Position numbers and translations under genes: made by a program. DNA of 64,000 nt from Rhodobacter maris (lineage in GTDB: Bacteria > Pseudomonadota > Alphaproteobacteria > Rhodobacterales > Rhodobacteraceae), in contig NZ_OBMT01000009.1 in assembly GCF_900217815.1 (NCBI RefSeq), positions 62,001 through 126,000 of the forward strand, given 5' to 3'. The notes beneath the pieces were generated by a model. That model was given only the letters and a program-made list of their open reading frames with translations, had not been told where the DNA came from and did not search any database. Each line of letters opens with the position of its first letter. Positions within the stretch are counted from its first letter, which is position 1. Below are positions 25,469 to 36,378 of the stretch, in pieces.

Positions 25469-26470
25469 TCAGATCAGCTTGCCCATCGCCACGGCGGTAT
25501 CGGCCATGCGGTTGGAAAAGCCCCATTCATTGTCATACCAGCTCAGAATACGGACCATCTTGCCGTCCATGACCTTGGTCTGATCCATGTGGAAGATCGA
25601 GGAATGCGGGTCATGGTTGAAGTCCGACGAGACATTGGGCAGGTCGGTGTAGCCAAGCACGCCTTTGAGCGGGCCGTCAGCCGCCGCGCGGACGGCGGCG
25701 TTGACCTCGTCCACGGTGGTGGCGCGTTTCGCTTCGAAGACAAGGTCCACCACCGAGACATTCGGCGTCGGCACCCGGATCGCGACGCCATCGAGCTTGC
25801 CCTTAAGTTCCGGCAGCACGAGGCCCACCGCTTTCGCCGCCCCGGTCGAGGTCGGGATCATCGAAAGCGCCGCCGCGCGGGCGCGATAGAGATCTTTGTG
25901 CATCGTATCAAGCGTCGGCTGGTCGCCGGTGTAGCTGTGGATCGTCGTCATGAAGCCTTTTTCGATGCCGATCGCATCGTTGAGCGCTTTGGCAACGGGC
26001 GACAGGCAGTTGGTGGTGCAAGAGGCGTTGGAAACGACCATGTCCTCGGCGGTGAGCGTGCCGTGGTTCACACCAAAGACGATGGTTTTATCCGCCCCGT
26101 CGCAAGGGGCCGAGACCAGCACCCGTTTCGAGCCGTTTTGCAGATGCGCCGCGGCCTTTTCCTTGCTGGTGAAAATGCCGGTGCATTCCATCGCGATGTC
26201 GACATTGGCCCAGGGCAGCTCCGCCGGGTTGCGGATGGCCGTCACCTTGATCTTGCCCCGGCCCACGTCGATCCAGTCTTCGCCCGTCGTCACGGTCGCG
26301 GGGAAGCGGCCATGCACGCTATCAAAGCGCAACAGATGCGCGTTGGTCTCCACCGGGCCGAGATCGTTGATCGCGACGACTTCAATATCGGTACGGCCCG
26401 ATTCCACGATCGCGCGCAGCACATTGCGGCCAATGCGGCCAAATCCGTTGATGGCAACTTTAACAGTCAT
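25469..26470 (-). CDS. cbbG: Glyceraldehyde-3-phosphate dehydrogenase, Calvin cycle
   Basis: This 333-residue GAPDH reduces 1,3-bisphosphoglycerate in the Calvin cycle. The Rossmann N-terminus is [15 protein letters not shown], the catalytic Cys151 lies in [12 protein letters not shown], and the C-terminal [14 protein letters not shown] motif is intact. Asp36 in VVAINDLG occupies the cofactor-selecting region; whether NAD or NADP is used cannot be settled by eye. It sits 9 bases after cbbT. Confidence 0.96.
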   Translation of the reverse strand: MTVKVAINGFGRIGRNVLRAIVESGRTDIEVVAINDLGPVETNAHLLRFDSVHGRFPATVTTGEDWIDVGRGKIKVTAIRNPAELPWANVDIAMECTGIFTSKEKAAAHLQNGSKRVLVSAPCDGADKTIVFGVNHGTLTAEDMVVSNASCTTNCLSPVAKALNDAIGIEKGFMTTIHSYTGDQPTLDTMHKDLYRARAAALSMIPTSTGAAKAVGLVLPELKGKLDGVAIRVPTPNVSVVDLVFEAKRATTVDEVNAAVRAAADGPLKGVLGYTDLPNVSSDFNHDPHSSIFHMDQTKVMDGKMVRILSWYDNEWGFSNRMADTAVAMGKLI

Positions 26471-26479
26471 TCTCTTCCC

Positions 26480-28453
26480 TCAGATCAAGTTCTTTACTTC
26501 CGAAACAATCGCTTCGGGCGTGATATTGAAGTGCTTGTAAAGCTGGGGCGCGGGGGCCGAGGCGCCAAAACCGGTCATGCCGACAAAGGCATCCTCGGGC
26601 CCGAGGAACAGATCCCAGCCTTGGCGCAGCGCGGCCTCACAGCCCACGCGCGGCGCGGTGCCCAGCACCTTGCGGGCATAATCGCAGGGCTGCGCGGCAA
26701 AGAGCTCAAAGCTCGGCGCGGAGACAACGGCGGCGCGGATCCCCTCGGCTGCGAGTTGGTCCGCAGCGGCAAGCGCGATCTCCACCTCCGAGCCGGTGGC
26801 GATCAGCGTCACCTGACGGTCCTCCGGGTCGCGCAGCAAATAGGCGCCGCGCGCGGTGAGGTTTTCCGCCGTATGCTCAGTGCGCACCGTCGGCAGGTTC
26901 TGGCGCGACAGCACCAGAAGCGTCGGCGTCGCCTTCGAAGTCATGGCGATCTCCCAGGCCTCGGCGGTTTCCACCGCATCGGCGGGGCGGATCACCGTCA
27001 GGTTCGGGATCGCGCGCAGGCTCGCCAGATGCTCGACCGGCTGGTGAGTGGGCCCGTCTTCGCCAAGGCCAATCGAGTCATGCGTCATGACGTAAGTGAC
27101 CGGCACGCCCATCAGCGCCGAAAGCCGGATCGCCGGGCGGCAGTAATCGGCAAAGGCCATGAAGGTGCCGCCATAGGGGCGCAGGCCGCCATGGAGCGCG
27201 ATGCCGTTCATCGCCGCGCCCATCTCATGCTCGCGGATGCCGTAGTGGATATAGTCGCCCGCGTAATCGCCCGGGGTGATGGATTTCATCCCCTTCGAGC
27301 GGGTGAGGTTCGAGCCGGTAAGATCGGCCGAACCGCCGACCGAGAAGGGCAGGGTGGCGTTCACCACGCCAAGCGCCATTTCGGAGGCCTTGCGGGTCGC
27401 GACCTTCGGCTTTTCGGTCGAGAGCTTCGCCTTCCAGGCGTTGATCGCCGCGGGCAGGGCCGAAGTGTCATCCGCCTCCGCCTTGTTGAAATCGGCACGC
27501 GCGGGGCAGGCGGCAAGCCGCGCTTCCCACTCCGCCCGTGCTGCGGCGCCTCGGGCGGCCACGCGGCCCCAGGCGGCGTAAAGCTCCGCCGGGATCTCGA
27601 ACGGCGCATGCTCCCAGCCAAGGCAGGCGCGCGCGGCCGCGATTTCCTCGGCCCCGAGCGGTGCGCCATGCACGTCATGCCCGCCCTGCTTGTTGGGCGC
27701 GCCAAAGCCGATCACCGTGCGGCAGGCGATCATCGAGGGGCGCGGATCTTTTCGCGCGGCTTCGATTGCGGTGGCAATTTCGTCGGGATCGTGGCCGTCG
27801 CATTTCTGCACATGCCAGCCCGAGGCGGCAAAGCGCGCGCCCTGATCGGTGGAGGTGGAAATTGTCGTGTCGCCGTCGATGGTGATGCCATTGTCATCCC
27901 AAAGCACGATCAGCCGGCCCAGCTTCAGATGTCCGGCAAAGTCGATCGCCTCATGGCTGATGCCCTCCATCAGGCAGCCGTCTCCCGCGATGACATAGGT
28001 GTAATGATCTACAATATCATCACCATAGCGCGCATTCTTCATGCGTTCAGCCAGCGCCATGCCAACCGCGGTGGCAATGCCTTGGCCGAGCGGGCCGGTG
28101 GTCATTTCGATGCCGTCGGCATGGCCGTATTCGGGGTGACCTGCGGTGCGCGCGCCAAGCTGGCGGAAATTCTTGAGCTGCTCTATATCCATATCGGCAT
28201 AGCCGAGCAGATGGTGGATCGCGTAAAGCAGCATCGAGCCATGCCCGGCCGAAAGCACGAACCGGTCCCGATCGGGCCATTTCGGCGCTTGCGGATCAAG
28301 CGTCATGAAGCGGTTGAAGAGCACGGTCGCCACATCGGCCATGCCCATCGGCATGCCGGGGTGGCCCGATTTTGCCTTTTCCACCGCATCCATGGCAAGC
28401 GCGCGCAGCGCATTGGCCATCTGCCGTTCTTCGGTCATCACGATATCCTTCAT
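26480..28453 (-). CDS. cbbT: Transketolase, Calvin cycle
   Basis: This 657-residue thiamine-diphosphate enzyme moves two-carbon units between sugar phosphates in CO2-acceptor regeneration. Motifs are the N-terminal [20 protein letters not shown], the ThDP/Mg site [13 protein letters not shown] (ending in WDDN), the pyrimidine-domain [16 protein letters not shown], and [12 protein letters not shown]. It is full length for the family. A 7-bp hairpin lies between it and cbbP. Confidence 0.97.
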   Translation of the reverse strand: MKDIVMTEERQMANALRALAMDAVEKAKSGHPGMPMGMADVATVLFNRFMTLDPQAPKWPDRDRFVLSAGHGSMLLYAIHHLLGYADMDIEQLKNFRQLGARTAGHPEYGHADGIEMTTGPLGQGIATAVGMALAERMKNARYGDDIVDHYTYVIAGDGCLMEGISHEAIDFAGHLKLGRLIVLWDDNGITIDGDTTISTSTDQGARFAASGWHVQKCDGHDPDEIATAIEAARKDPRPSMIACRTVIGFGAPNKQGGHDVHGAPLGAEEIAAARACLGWEHAPFEIPAELYAAWGRVAARGAAARAEWEARLAACPARADFNKAEADDTSALPAAINAWKAKLSTEKPKVATRKASEMALGVVNATLPFSVGGSADLTGSNLTRSKGMKSITPGDYAGDYIHYGIREHEMGAAMNGIALHGGLRPYGGTFMAFADYCRPAIRLSALMGVPVTYVMTHDSIGLGEDGPTHQPVEHLASLRAIPNLTVIRPADAVETAEAWEIAMTSKATPTLLVLSRQNLPTVRTEHTAENLTARGAYLLRDPEDRQVTLIATGSEVEIALAAADQLAAEGIRAAVVSAPSFELFAAQPCDYARKVLGTAPRVGCEAALRQGWDLFLGPEDAFVGMTGFGASAPAPQLYKHFNITPEAIVSEVKNLI

Positions 28454-28483
28454 GGCACTCCTCCCTGATGTGCCGTTCCCTTC

Positions 28484-28505
28484 GGGGCCCAGCGTGCCGG
28501 GCCCC
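28484..28505 (-). promoter_or_regulatory. cbbP-cbbT intercistronic hairpin
   Basis: GGGGCCC and GGGCCCC form a 7-bp stem with an 8-base loop between cbbP and cbbT. With no T-run, it is a possible processing or stability site. Confidence 0.4.
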
Positions 28506-28531
28506 GTCCGATCTGTTTGGGGGGCGCTCGT

Positions 28532-29410
28532 TCAGGCGCGCGCGCGACGGCCTTCGCGCACCAGCCGCTCGATCAGCGGCGTCAGGATCAGCTGCATCGC
28601 CAGATCCTGCTTGTTGCCCGGAATGACGATCGAGTTGGCCCGGCTCATCCAGGAACCATGGATCATCGAGGTCAGATAGGGGAAGTCGATCCCGCGCGGG
28701 TTGCGGAAACGGATCACGATCAGGCTCTCGTCCGGCGTCGGGATCCAGCGGGTGATGAACGGGTTCGAGGTATCGACCACTGGCACGCGCTGGAAGTTGA
28801 TGTCGGTTTGCGAGAATTGCGGCACGATGCAATGCACATAGGCATGCATGCGGCGCAAGATCACATCGGTCACCGCCTCGGTGGTGTAGCCGCGTTGCGC
28901 CCGGTCGCGGTGGATCTTCTGGATCCATTCGAGGTTGATCACCGGCACGACGCCGATTTTCAGATCGGCATGGGCGGCGATATTCACCTGATCATTGGAG
29001 ACGCAGCCGTGCAGCCCTTCGTAAAAGAGCAGATCGGTATCGTCTTCGAACGGCGCCCAATCAGTGAAATGACCCGGCTCCACGCCATATTTTGCGCTCT
29101 CATTGGCGTCATGCACATAATGACGGGTGCGGCCCTTGCCAGTTTCGCCATATTCGCGGAACACCCGCTCCAGATCCTCGAGCGCATTCGCCTCAAACGA
29201 GAAATGCGAGAAAGTGGCGTCGCCCGCGGCATAGCGCCGGTCCAGCTCGGCCTTCATGTCGGCGCGGTTGTAGCGGTGGAAGGCATCGCCCTCGATTGAG
29301 ACCGCCTTCACGCCCTCACGGCGGAAGATCTGGTCGAAGGTGGCCTTGACGGTCGAGGTGCCAGCGCCCGAGGAGCCGACGACGGAGATGATGGGGAATT
29401 GTTTCGACAT
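28532..29410 (-). CDS. cbbP: Phosphoribulokinase
   Basis: PRK makes ribulose 1,5-bisphosphate from ribulose 5-phosphate and ATP; with RuBisCO it defines the Calvin cycle. This 292-residue protein is the bacterial octameric form. The P-loop is VGSSGAGTSTVK (residues 11-22), the catalytic and Mg-binding EGDAFHRY follows, and FYEGLHG matches the Walker B region. R...KNPR-like stretches of the allosteric bacterial enzyme are in part seen as RFRNPRGIDFPYL. It lies 6 bases after cbbF. Confidence 0.97.
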   Translation of the reverse strand: MSKQFPIISVVGSSGAGTSTVKATFDQIFRREGVKAVSIEGDAFHRYNRADMKAELDRRYAAGDATFSHFSFEANALEDLERVFREYGETGKGRTRHYVHDANESAKYGVEPGHFTDWAPFEDDTDLLFYEGLHGCVSNDQVNIAAHADLKIGVVPVINLEWIQKIHRDRAQRGYTTEAVTDVILRRMHAYVHCIVPQFSQTDINFQRVPVVDTSNPFITRWIPTPDESLIVIRFRNPRGIDFPYLTSMIHGSWMSRANSIVIPGNKQDLAMQLILTPLIERLVREGRRARA

Positions 29411-29416
29411 GGGGCT

Positions 29417-30412
29417 TCAGCTCCGGAACAGGCCGCGGTTGTTGAAGAGGGCCGAGGTCTCTTCGCCGGGCAGGTCATGATAGGCGGCGACGCGGGCAAC
29501 CTTGGCGGCGCAGCCGAAAACGAAGGGGGTGCGGGCATGGAGTTTGCCGGGCAGCGCGGTAAGGATTTCCTCGCAACCATCGGTGGCGCCGCCGCCCACT
29601 TGCGTGATCAGAAACGCGATCGGCGCACATTCATAGACATGGCGCAACCGGCCATGCTCGTAGCCCTTGCGCTCGTCGCCCGGATAGAGGAAGACGCCGC
29701 CGCGCATCAGGATCCGGTGCGTTTCCGCCACCAGCGAGGCGATCCAGCGCATGTTGAAATTGCGCCCGCGCGGGCCTTCGGCTCCGGCTACGAGGTCATC
29801 GACAAAGGCGCGGATCGGCGCCGGCCAGTGGCGATAGTTCGAGGCGTTGATCGCATATTCCGAGGTGTCCTGCGGCAGCGGCTTGATGTCGGCCACGCGG
29901 CGGAAGCTGTTGGTGTCGAGATCGAGCACCCAGTGCTGCACGCCCCGCCCGAAGCTGCACACAAGCGCGCATTGCGGGCCGTAGATGATGTAGCCGCCCG
30001 CAAGCTGTTCGGTTCCCTGCCGCAAAAAGCTCTCATCGGGGCCTTCGGCGGCCGGGAAGATCGAGAAGATCGTGCCGATTGAGACGTTCACGTCAATGTT
30101 GGAGGAGCCATCGAGCGGGTCGATCGCCAGCGCGAGCGTGCCCGCGCCAAGGCTCACCACCTCGTCTTGTTCCTCGGAGGCATAATAGGCCACCGCGGAG
30201 TCCTCAAGCGCGGTGCGGAACAGGTCATCGGCGATCACATCGAGCGCCTTTTGACCGTCACCGCCGGCATTGGTGCCAACGCCCGCCGCAAGATCGCGTT
30301 CAACGCCGTTGCGAGAGATGATGCGGGCGACCTGGGCCCCCACCGCGGCCAGACGTTGCATCACGTCTGCCAGTTCCGGGCTGAGCCCGAGGTCTTCCAG
30401 CTCGATCGCCAT
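29417..30412 (-). CDS. cbbF: Fructose-1,6-bisphosphatase, Calvin cycle
   Basis: CbbF dephosphorylates fructose (and sedoheptulose) bisphosphate, a committed regenerative step. It has 331 residues from the ATG at 30412, chosen because AGGAGG precedes it; an ATG 18 codons upstream lies in the promoter region. Class I FBPase motifs are seen: [10 protein letters not shown] for the metal site, [13 protein letters not shown] with its metal ligands, the sugar-phosphate site [11 protein letters not shown]-like stretch, and the C-terminal [15 protein letters not shown]. It is the first gene of the operon, divergent from cbbR. Confidence 0.96.
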   Translation of the reverse strand: MAIELEDLGLSPELADVMQRLAAVGAQVARIISRNGVERDLAAGVGTNAGGDGQKALDVIADDLFRTALEDSAVAYYASEEQDEVVSLGAGTLALAIDPLDGSSNIDVNVSIGTIFSIFPAAEGPDESFLRQGTEQLAGGYIIYGPQCALVCSFGRGVQHWVLDLDTNSFRRVADIKPLPQDTSEYAINASNYRHWPAPIRAFVDDLVAGAEGPRGRNFNMRWIASLVAETHRILMRGGVFLYPGDERKGYEHGRLRHVYECAPIAFLITQVGGGATDGCEEILTALPGKLHARTPFVFGCAAKVARVAAYHDLPGEETSALFNNRGLFRS

Positions 30413-30504
30413 AGCTCCTCCTGCCATCTGCTGGCCGGACGTTGCGCCGAATGCGCTTTCATGCAAATTTGAAATTCAGCAATTCGCTTTAAGGAAAATC
30501 TAAA
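30413..30504. promoter_or_regulatory. cbbF-cbbR divergent promoter region with candidate CbbR site
   Basis: These 92 bases separate the operon from its LysR-type activator. They hold an inverted repeat TTTCA-N8-TGAAA at 30457-30474, embedded in an AT-rich block that is unusual for this genome segment. LysR regulators bind T-N11-A-like imperfect palindromes, so this is the best candidate for the CbbR site. The pairing geometry is only approximate (N12 when counted between the inner T and A). Confidence 0.55.
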
Positions 30505-31506
30505 ATGATCCGCCTCGACAGCATCACGCTCAAACAGCTGCGCGCGCTTCAGGCCGTCGCAAAAGGTGGATCCCTGACCGCGGCAGGTCAGATTATTGGC
30601 CTGACAACGCCAGCAATTCACACCCAAATCAAGAGCTTGGAGGATGCCGTTCAGGTCAGGCTCCTGCAGCGGGCCTCGGATGGCGGCGGATCGGAACTCA
30701 CCGAGGCGGGGCGGACGCTGCTGGAGACCGCGCGGCGGATCGAAGACGCTTTGTCGCAGGGCGGGGCCAATCTGGCGGCGCTCGCGCGCGGTCAGGCAGG
30801 GCGGGTGACGCTGGGGGTCGTCTCTACCGCGAAATATTTCGCGCCAAGACTCGTCAAGGCCCTGAGCCTCTCGAACCCCGATATCGAAGTGGCGCTGCGG
30901 GTCGGCAACCGTGCCGCCACCATCGAGGGGCTCGAACGCGGGGCCTTCGACATCGCCATCATGGGGCGGCCGCCGCGCCGCCCTCCCGTTCAGGCCGAGC
31001 CATTGGGGCCGCATCCGCACGGGCTCCTGGCCGCACCCGATCATCCGCTGGCGGGGCAGGGGGTGGCGGTGGACGCGCTCTTTGCCCAGATCTTCCTTGC
31101 GCGTGAGAAAGGCTCGGGCACGCGGATCCTGATGGAGCGCTGGCTCGACAGGGTGGGCGACGGCCAAGCTTATGAGACGCTTGAGATGGATAGCAACGAG
31201 ACGATCAAACAGGCCGTGATGGCGGGGCTCGGCATCGCCTTTCTGAGCCTTCATACGGTGACCGAGGAACTCGCCTCGGGGCGGATCGTGCCATTGCAGG
31301 CCCCGGGCCTGCCGATCCTGCGGCACTGGTTCATGGTGCGCCGCGAGGACGAGGCGCCACGGCCGGTCGCGGCACAGCTCTGGCAAGCGATCCTCGGGCT
31401 CGCCGGCAGCTATCTGCCGGGCGCTCCGGCACATGGTTTCGAGGTCCGGGGGGCGATTGACGCGGCTGCCCGGCCGGGTCATCCTGACCCGAACCTGCCG
31501 ATCTGA
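30505..31506 (+). CDS. cbbR: LysR-type Calvin operon regulator
   Basis: CbbR activates the cbb operon in response to metabolites such as ribulose 1,5-bisphosphate. This 333-residue LysR-type protein has an N-terminal winged HTH (about residues 5-62, LRALQAVAKGGSLTAAGQII, then GLTTPAIHTQIKSLEDAV) and a C-terminal effector domain from about residue 90. The ATG follows AAGGAAAAT. Its place directly divergent from cbbF is the classic arrangement. It is followed 11 bases later by a quinone oxidoreductase gene on the same strand. Confidence 0.92.
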   Translation: MIRLDSITLKQLRALQAVAKGGSLTAAGQIIGLTTPAIHTQIKSLEDAVQVRLLQRASDGGGSELTEAGRTLLETARRIEDALSQGGANLAALARGQAGRVTLGVVSTAKYFAPRLVKALSLSNPDIEVALRVGNRAATIEGLERGAFDIAIMGRPPRRPPVQAEPLGPHPHGLLAAPDHPLAGQGVAVDALFAQIFLAREKGSGTRILMERWLDRVGDGQAYETLEMDSNETIKQAVMAGLGIAFLSLHTVTEELASGRIVPLQAPGLPILRHWFMVRREDEAPRPVAAQLWQAILGLAGSYLPGAPAHGFEVRGAIDAAARPGHPDPNLPI

Positions 31507-31517
31507 GGAGATCCGAG

Positions 31518-32489
31518 ATGAGCTATGCGATGGTGGTGAGCAGCCCCGGTGGGGTCGAGAATTTTCGCCGTGTCGCGCGCGACATCCCGCAGCCGGGCGC
31601 CGGCGAGGTTACCTTAAGACATACGGCCATCGGCCTGAATTACATTGATGTTTATATGCGCACAGGGCTCTATCCTTGGCCGGTGACACAGGATCTCGTG
31701 ACCGGCTCCGAGGGGGCCGGCGTGATTGAGATGGCCGGCCCCGGGGTTGATCTCGCCCCCGGAACGCGTGTCGCCTATACTCAGCCGAACGGTGCCTATG
31801 CAAGCCACCGGGTGATCTCCGCTGACCAGCTCGTGCCGATCCCCGAGGGGATCTCGGACGAGATCGCCGCCTCGGTGATGCTCAAGGGGCTCACCGTGCA
31901 TTACCTGATCCATCATTCCTACGCCGCGCAGCCGGGCGATTGTGTGCTCGTCCATGCCGCGGCGGGCGGCGTTGGGTTGCTCGCCGGGCAATGGCTGAAA
32001 GCGAAAGGCGTGCGCGCGCTTGGCACCGCGGGAGGGGCGGCCAAATGCGCGCTCGCCGCCGCGCATGGCTATGACGCGGTGATCGATTATCATGCACGGG
32101 ATTTTGTTGCCGAGGTGCGCGCGCTTACCGATGGCAAGGGTGTTCAAGCCGTCTACGATTCTGTCGGCGCGGTTACGCTGCAGAAATCGCTCGATGTGCT
32201 GGAGCGTTTCGGGACATTAGTGAGTTTTGGCCAAAGCTCCGGTCCGGCACTCGATTTTCGAGTCAATGACCTTGCACGTGGCTCGCTGCGGCTGACACGA
32301 CCCACGCTTTTTCATCACACGGCGCGGCCGGGCTGGCTGCAATCGGCAAGCGGCGAACTTTTCGAGATGATCCTGAGCGGCGCGATCCACGTCGAGATTG
32401 GTCAGCGCTTCGCTTTGGAGGATGTCGCCACCGCCCACAAGGCGCTCGAAGCGCGCAAGACCACCGGCTGCACGATCCTGACAACGTAG
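31518..32489 (+). CDS. qor: Quinone oxidoreductase, zeta-crystallin type
   Basis: This 323-residue medium-chain dehydrogenase/reductase without zinc ligands probably reduces quinones or enals with NADPH. Motifs are the N-terminal YIDVYMRTGLYP, the EGAGVIE stretch, the cofactor-binding VHAAAGGVGLLAGQWLKAKG (about residues 143-162) and DSVGAVTLQKSLDVL. GAGGAG precedes the ATG 11 bases after cbbR, so the two may be co-transcribed. A role tied to CO2 fixation is not established by the sequence. Confidence 0.9.
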   Translation: MSYAMVVSSPGGVENFRRVARDIPQPGAGEVTLRHTAIGLNYIDVYMRTGLYPWPVTQDLVTGSEGAGVIEMAGPGVDLAPGTRVAYTQPNGAYASHRVISADQLVPIPEGISDEIAASVMLKGLTVHYLIHHSYAAQPGDCVLVHAAAGGVGLLAGQWLKAKGVRALGTAGGAAKCALAAAHGYDAVIDYHARDFVAEVRALTDGKGVQAVYDSVGAVTLQKSLDVLERFGTLVSFGQSSGPALDFRVNDLARGSLRLTRPTLFHHTARPGWLQSASGELFEMILSGAIHVEIGQRFALEDVATAHKALEARKTTGCTILTT

Positions 32490-32739
32490 AAAAGCAACCA
32501 TGAAACACACGCGCTGCGGAATAAGGGTTTTGCACGAAAAAGCAGCTAATATGGACGCCGTGGCGGCTAATTATTTTACATAATACTGATTATCGGATTA
32601 TCGGACTTTCCCTGGTCGCGTCCAACAACTTCGCTCGGGCTCATGGCGTTCTGCGATGATTATCAGTTCCCCGTAAGATGAATCGCGCGCGATGCCCCGC
32701 GCAACGCGCAAGCGCAGCGCGGGGCCTAATTGCCGCTGG
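32490..32739. other. qor-pgm convergent intergenic region
   Basis: This 250-bp region is AT-richer than its surroundings. It holds two directly adjacent copies of GATTATCG (32588-32603), a related GATTATCA at 32658-32665, and a strong 9-bp hairpin at 32694-32725 that lies just past the pgm stop. I see no gene. The hairpin is a candidate terminator or stability element for the glycogen operon. Confidence 0.5.
32694..32725. terminator. Strong hairpin 3' of pgm
   Basis: GCCCCGCGC (32694-32702) pairs with GCGCGGGGC (32717-32725), and an inner 3-bp stem extends it. There is no T-run on either strand, so it is either an end-protecting structure or an atypical terminator for the convergent transcripts. 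Confidence 0.45.
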
Positions 32740-34374
<1,635 letters not shown>

Positions 34375-36378
34375 CTATCGCGCTGTCGATCGGATAAACA
34401 ATTGAACGGATTGGGCGAAAACACAAGTCACGGGCTCAGTATGTGCGCTCTCCGGGGCCTCGGGGCGGGTCGTGTCGAGCATCAGTCGCCAACATCCCTC
34501 GGGCAGATGTACCCTCGTTGTGGGACCGGCATTGAAGATCGCGAAAAAGGCCTCGTAAGCGACCTGCCCCGCCGGGCCTTCGGCGGCGCCCCGGATCTCG
34601 GCGCAAAGACAGCGCGCGTTGGCATCGTGCCAGTCTTGTGCGGTGGGTTCGGCACCCGAGGGCATGCGCCAGATCAGATCCCGCATGCCATCTTGCCCCC
34701 GGGTTTTCGCATGGAGGAACCGGTTCTGCCGCAGTACGGGATGGTCATGACGCAGTTTGGCGAGCCGGGCCACAAAGGCGCAAAGCGCCCAATCGGCGTT
34801 TGGCCAGTCGACCCAGCCGATCGGATTGTCTTGCGCATAAGCATTGTTGTTTCCGCCCTGCCCGTTGCCGATCTCGTCACCGGAAAGCAGCATCGGCACC
34901 CCTTGCGAAAGCATCAGGCTGGCCAAGAGCGCGCGTTTGCGCCCCTGCCGTGCTGCGGGCTCGGAAAGCGCTTCAGCATAGTTGGCATTATGGCCGTCGC
35001 GGTTTTGCTCACCATTGGCCTCGTTCCGCTTTTCATTATACGAAACAAGATCCTGCAAGGTAAAACCATCATGCGCCGTGAGAAAGTTCAGCGAGGTTGT
35101 GGCGGGGCGTCCATGACGATCGAAGATCTCGGCTGAGCCGGCGATGCGGCGGGCGAGTTCGGCGATCTGCGCTGCGTCGCCACGCCAGAACTGCCGCAAC
35201 CCGTCGCGGAACCGATCGTTCCATTCGATGAAGGGAAAGGGAAAATCGCCAAGCCGATAACCACCGGGGCCGATGTCCCACGGCTCGGCAATCAGCTTCA
35301 CTGCGCCAAGCACCGGATCTTGCCGGATCGCGCTTAAAAACGGCGCCCAGGACTTGAACTGCCCGGTCGAGGTGCGCCCGAGCGTGGCGGCAAGATCGAA
35401 TCGGAAGCCATCGACCCCCATTTCCTCGACCCAGTGACGCAAGGCATCCATCACGAGCCGCAGCACCATCGGATTGGCGAGGTTGAGCGTATTGCCGGTG
35501 CCGGTGTCGTTGACATAGCTGCGCCCGCCCTCCGCCAGCCGGTAGCAGGCGGCATTGTCGATCCCACGCAGGCTGAGCGTCGGGCCAGAGCCGTCCCCCT
35601 CGCCCGAATGGTTGAAGACGACATCCAGAATGACCTCGATCCCCGCCGCATGGAAGGCGCGCACCATGGCGCGGAACCCGTCGCGCGTGCCGTAGCGCGG
35701 CTCGGGGGCGAAAAAGGCGATCGGCTGGTAGCCCCAGTAATTGCGCAGCCCCTTTTCGACCAGAAACCGATCATCGAGAAAGGCCGCGACGGGTAACAGC
35801 TCAATCGCGGTAACGCCAAGGCGTTTGAGATGCGCAAGGATCGGCGGGCTTGCCATCCCTTCGTAAGTGCCGCGCAGCGCTTCGGGCACATCGGGGTGAA
35901 GCATCGTTAGCCCGCGCAGATGCGCCTCATAGATAAATGTATGAGACCAAGATCTTGCAGGCCTTTCCCAATGTGGCTTCAGGATCTCGCAAACGATCGA
36001 ACGCGGCGTGGCGAGGGCGGAATCGCGCCGGTCCGGGCGGGCGCTGCCGCCCTGCATCAGCGGATGCCAGACGAGCGGCGCGCTCAGCGCCCGTGCATAG
36101 GGGTCGATCAGAAGCTTGGCGGAGTTGAAGCGATGGCCGATCTCGGGCGCCCAAGGGCCGTGCACCCGGTAGCCATATTGCGTCCCCGGCCCGACCCCCG
36201 CCACGAAGCCGTGCCAGATCTCGCCGGCGCGTTCGGGAAGCGGAAGGCGGATCTCCCGCTCCCCCTCGAACAGGCAAAGCTCGACCTTTTCGGCATGGGC
36301 GGAATAGAGGGCGAAATTGGTTCCGCCCCCGACGGGCACCGCTCCAAGCACCTCGGCCCTGCCCGGCCGGATCTTCAT
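34375..36378 (-). CDS. glgX: Glycogen debranching enzyme
   Basis: GlgX is an isoamylase-type GH13 enzyme that removes short branches left by phosphorylase. The 667-residue protein has an N-terminal CBM48-like domain (about 1-130) with GGGTNFALYSAHAEKVELCL, then a TIM barrel with VILDVVFNHSGEG, the nucleophile region GFRFDLAATLGR, the acid LIAEPWDIGPGGY and FLTAHDGFTLQD. Its ATG overlaps the glgA stop by 4 bases. Confidence 0.95.
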   Translation of the reverse strand: MKIRPGRAEVLGAVPVGGGTNFALYSAHAEKVELCLFEGEREIRLPLPERAGEIWHGFVAGVGPGTQYGYRVHGPWAPEIGHRFNSAKLLIDPYARALSAPLVWHPLMQGGSARPDRRDSALATPRSIVCEILKPHWERPARSWSHTFIYEAHLRGLTMLHPDVPEALRGTYEGMASPPILAHLKRLGVTAIELLPVAAFLDDRFLVEKGLRNYWGYQPIAFFAPEPRYGTRDGFRAMVRAFHAAGIEVILDVVFNHSGEGDGSGPTLSLRGIDNAACYRLAEGGRSYVNDTGTGNTLNLANPMVLRLVMDALRHWVEEMGVDGFRFDLAATLGRTSTGQFKSWAPFLSAIRQDPVLGAVKLIAEPWDIGPGGYRLGDFPFPFIEWNDRFRDGLRQFWRGDAAQIAELARRIAGSAEIFDRHGRPATTSLNFLTAHDGFTLQDLVSYNEKRNEANGEQNRDGHNANYAEALSEPAARQGRKRALLASLMLSQGVPMLLSGDEIGNGQGGNNNAYAQDNPIGWVDWPNADWALCAFVARLAKLRHDHPVLRQNRFLHAKTRGQDGMRDLIWRMPSGAEPTAQDWHDANARCLCAEIRGAAEGPAGQVAYEAFFAIFNAGPTTRVHLPEGCWRLMLDTTRPEAPESAHTEPVTCVFAQSVQLFIRSTAR

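Noticed and set aside
25388-28468. A 1026-codon open frame on the plus strand opposite cbbA, cbbG and cbbT
   Set aside because: It mirrors well-conserved Calvin genes codon by codon, has an Arg/His/Gly-rich composition typical of antisense frames in GC-rich DNA, and shows no domain.
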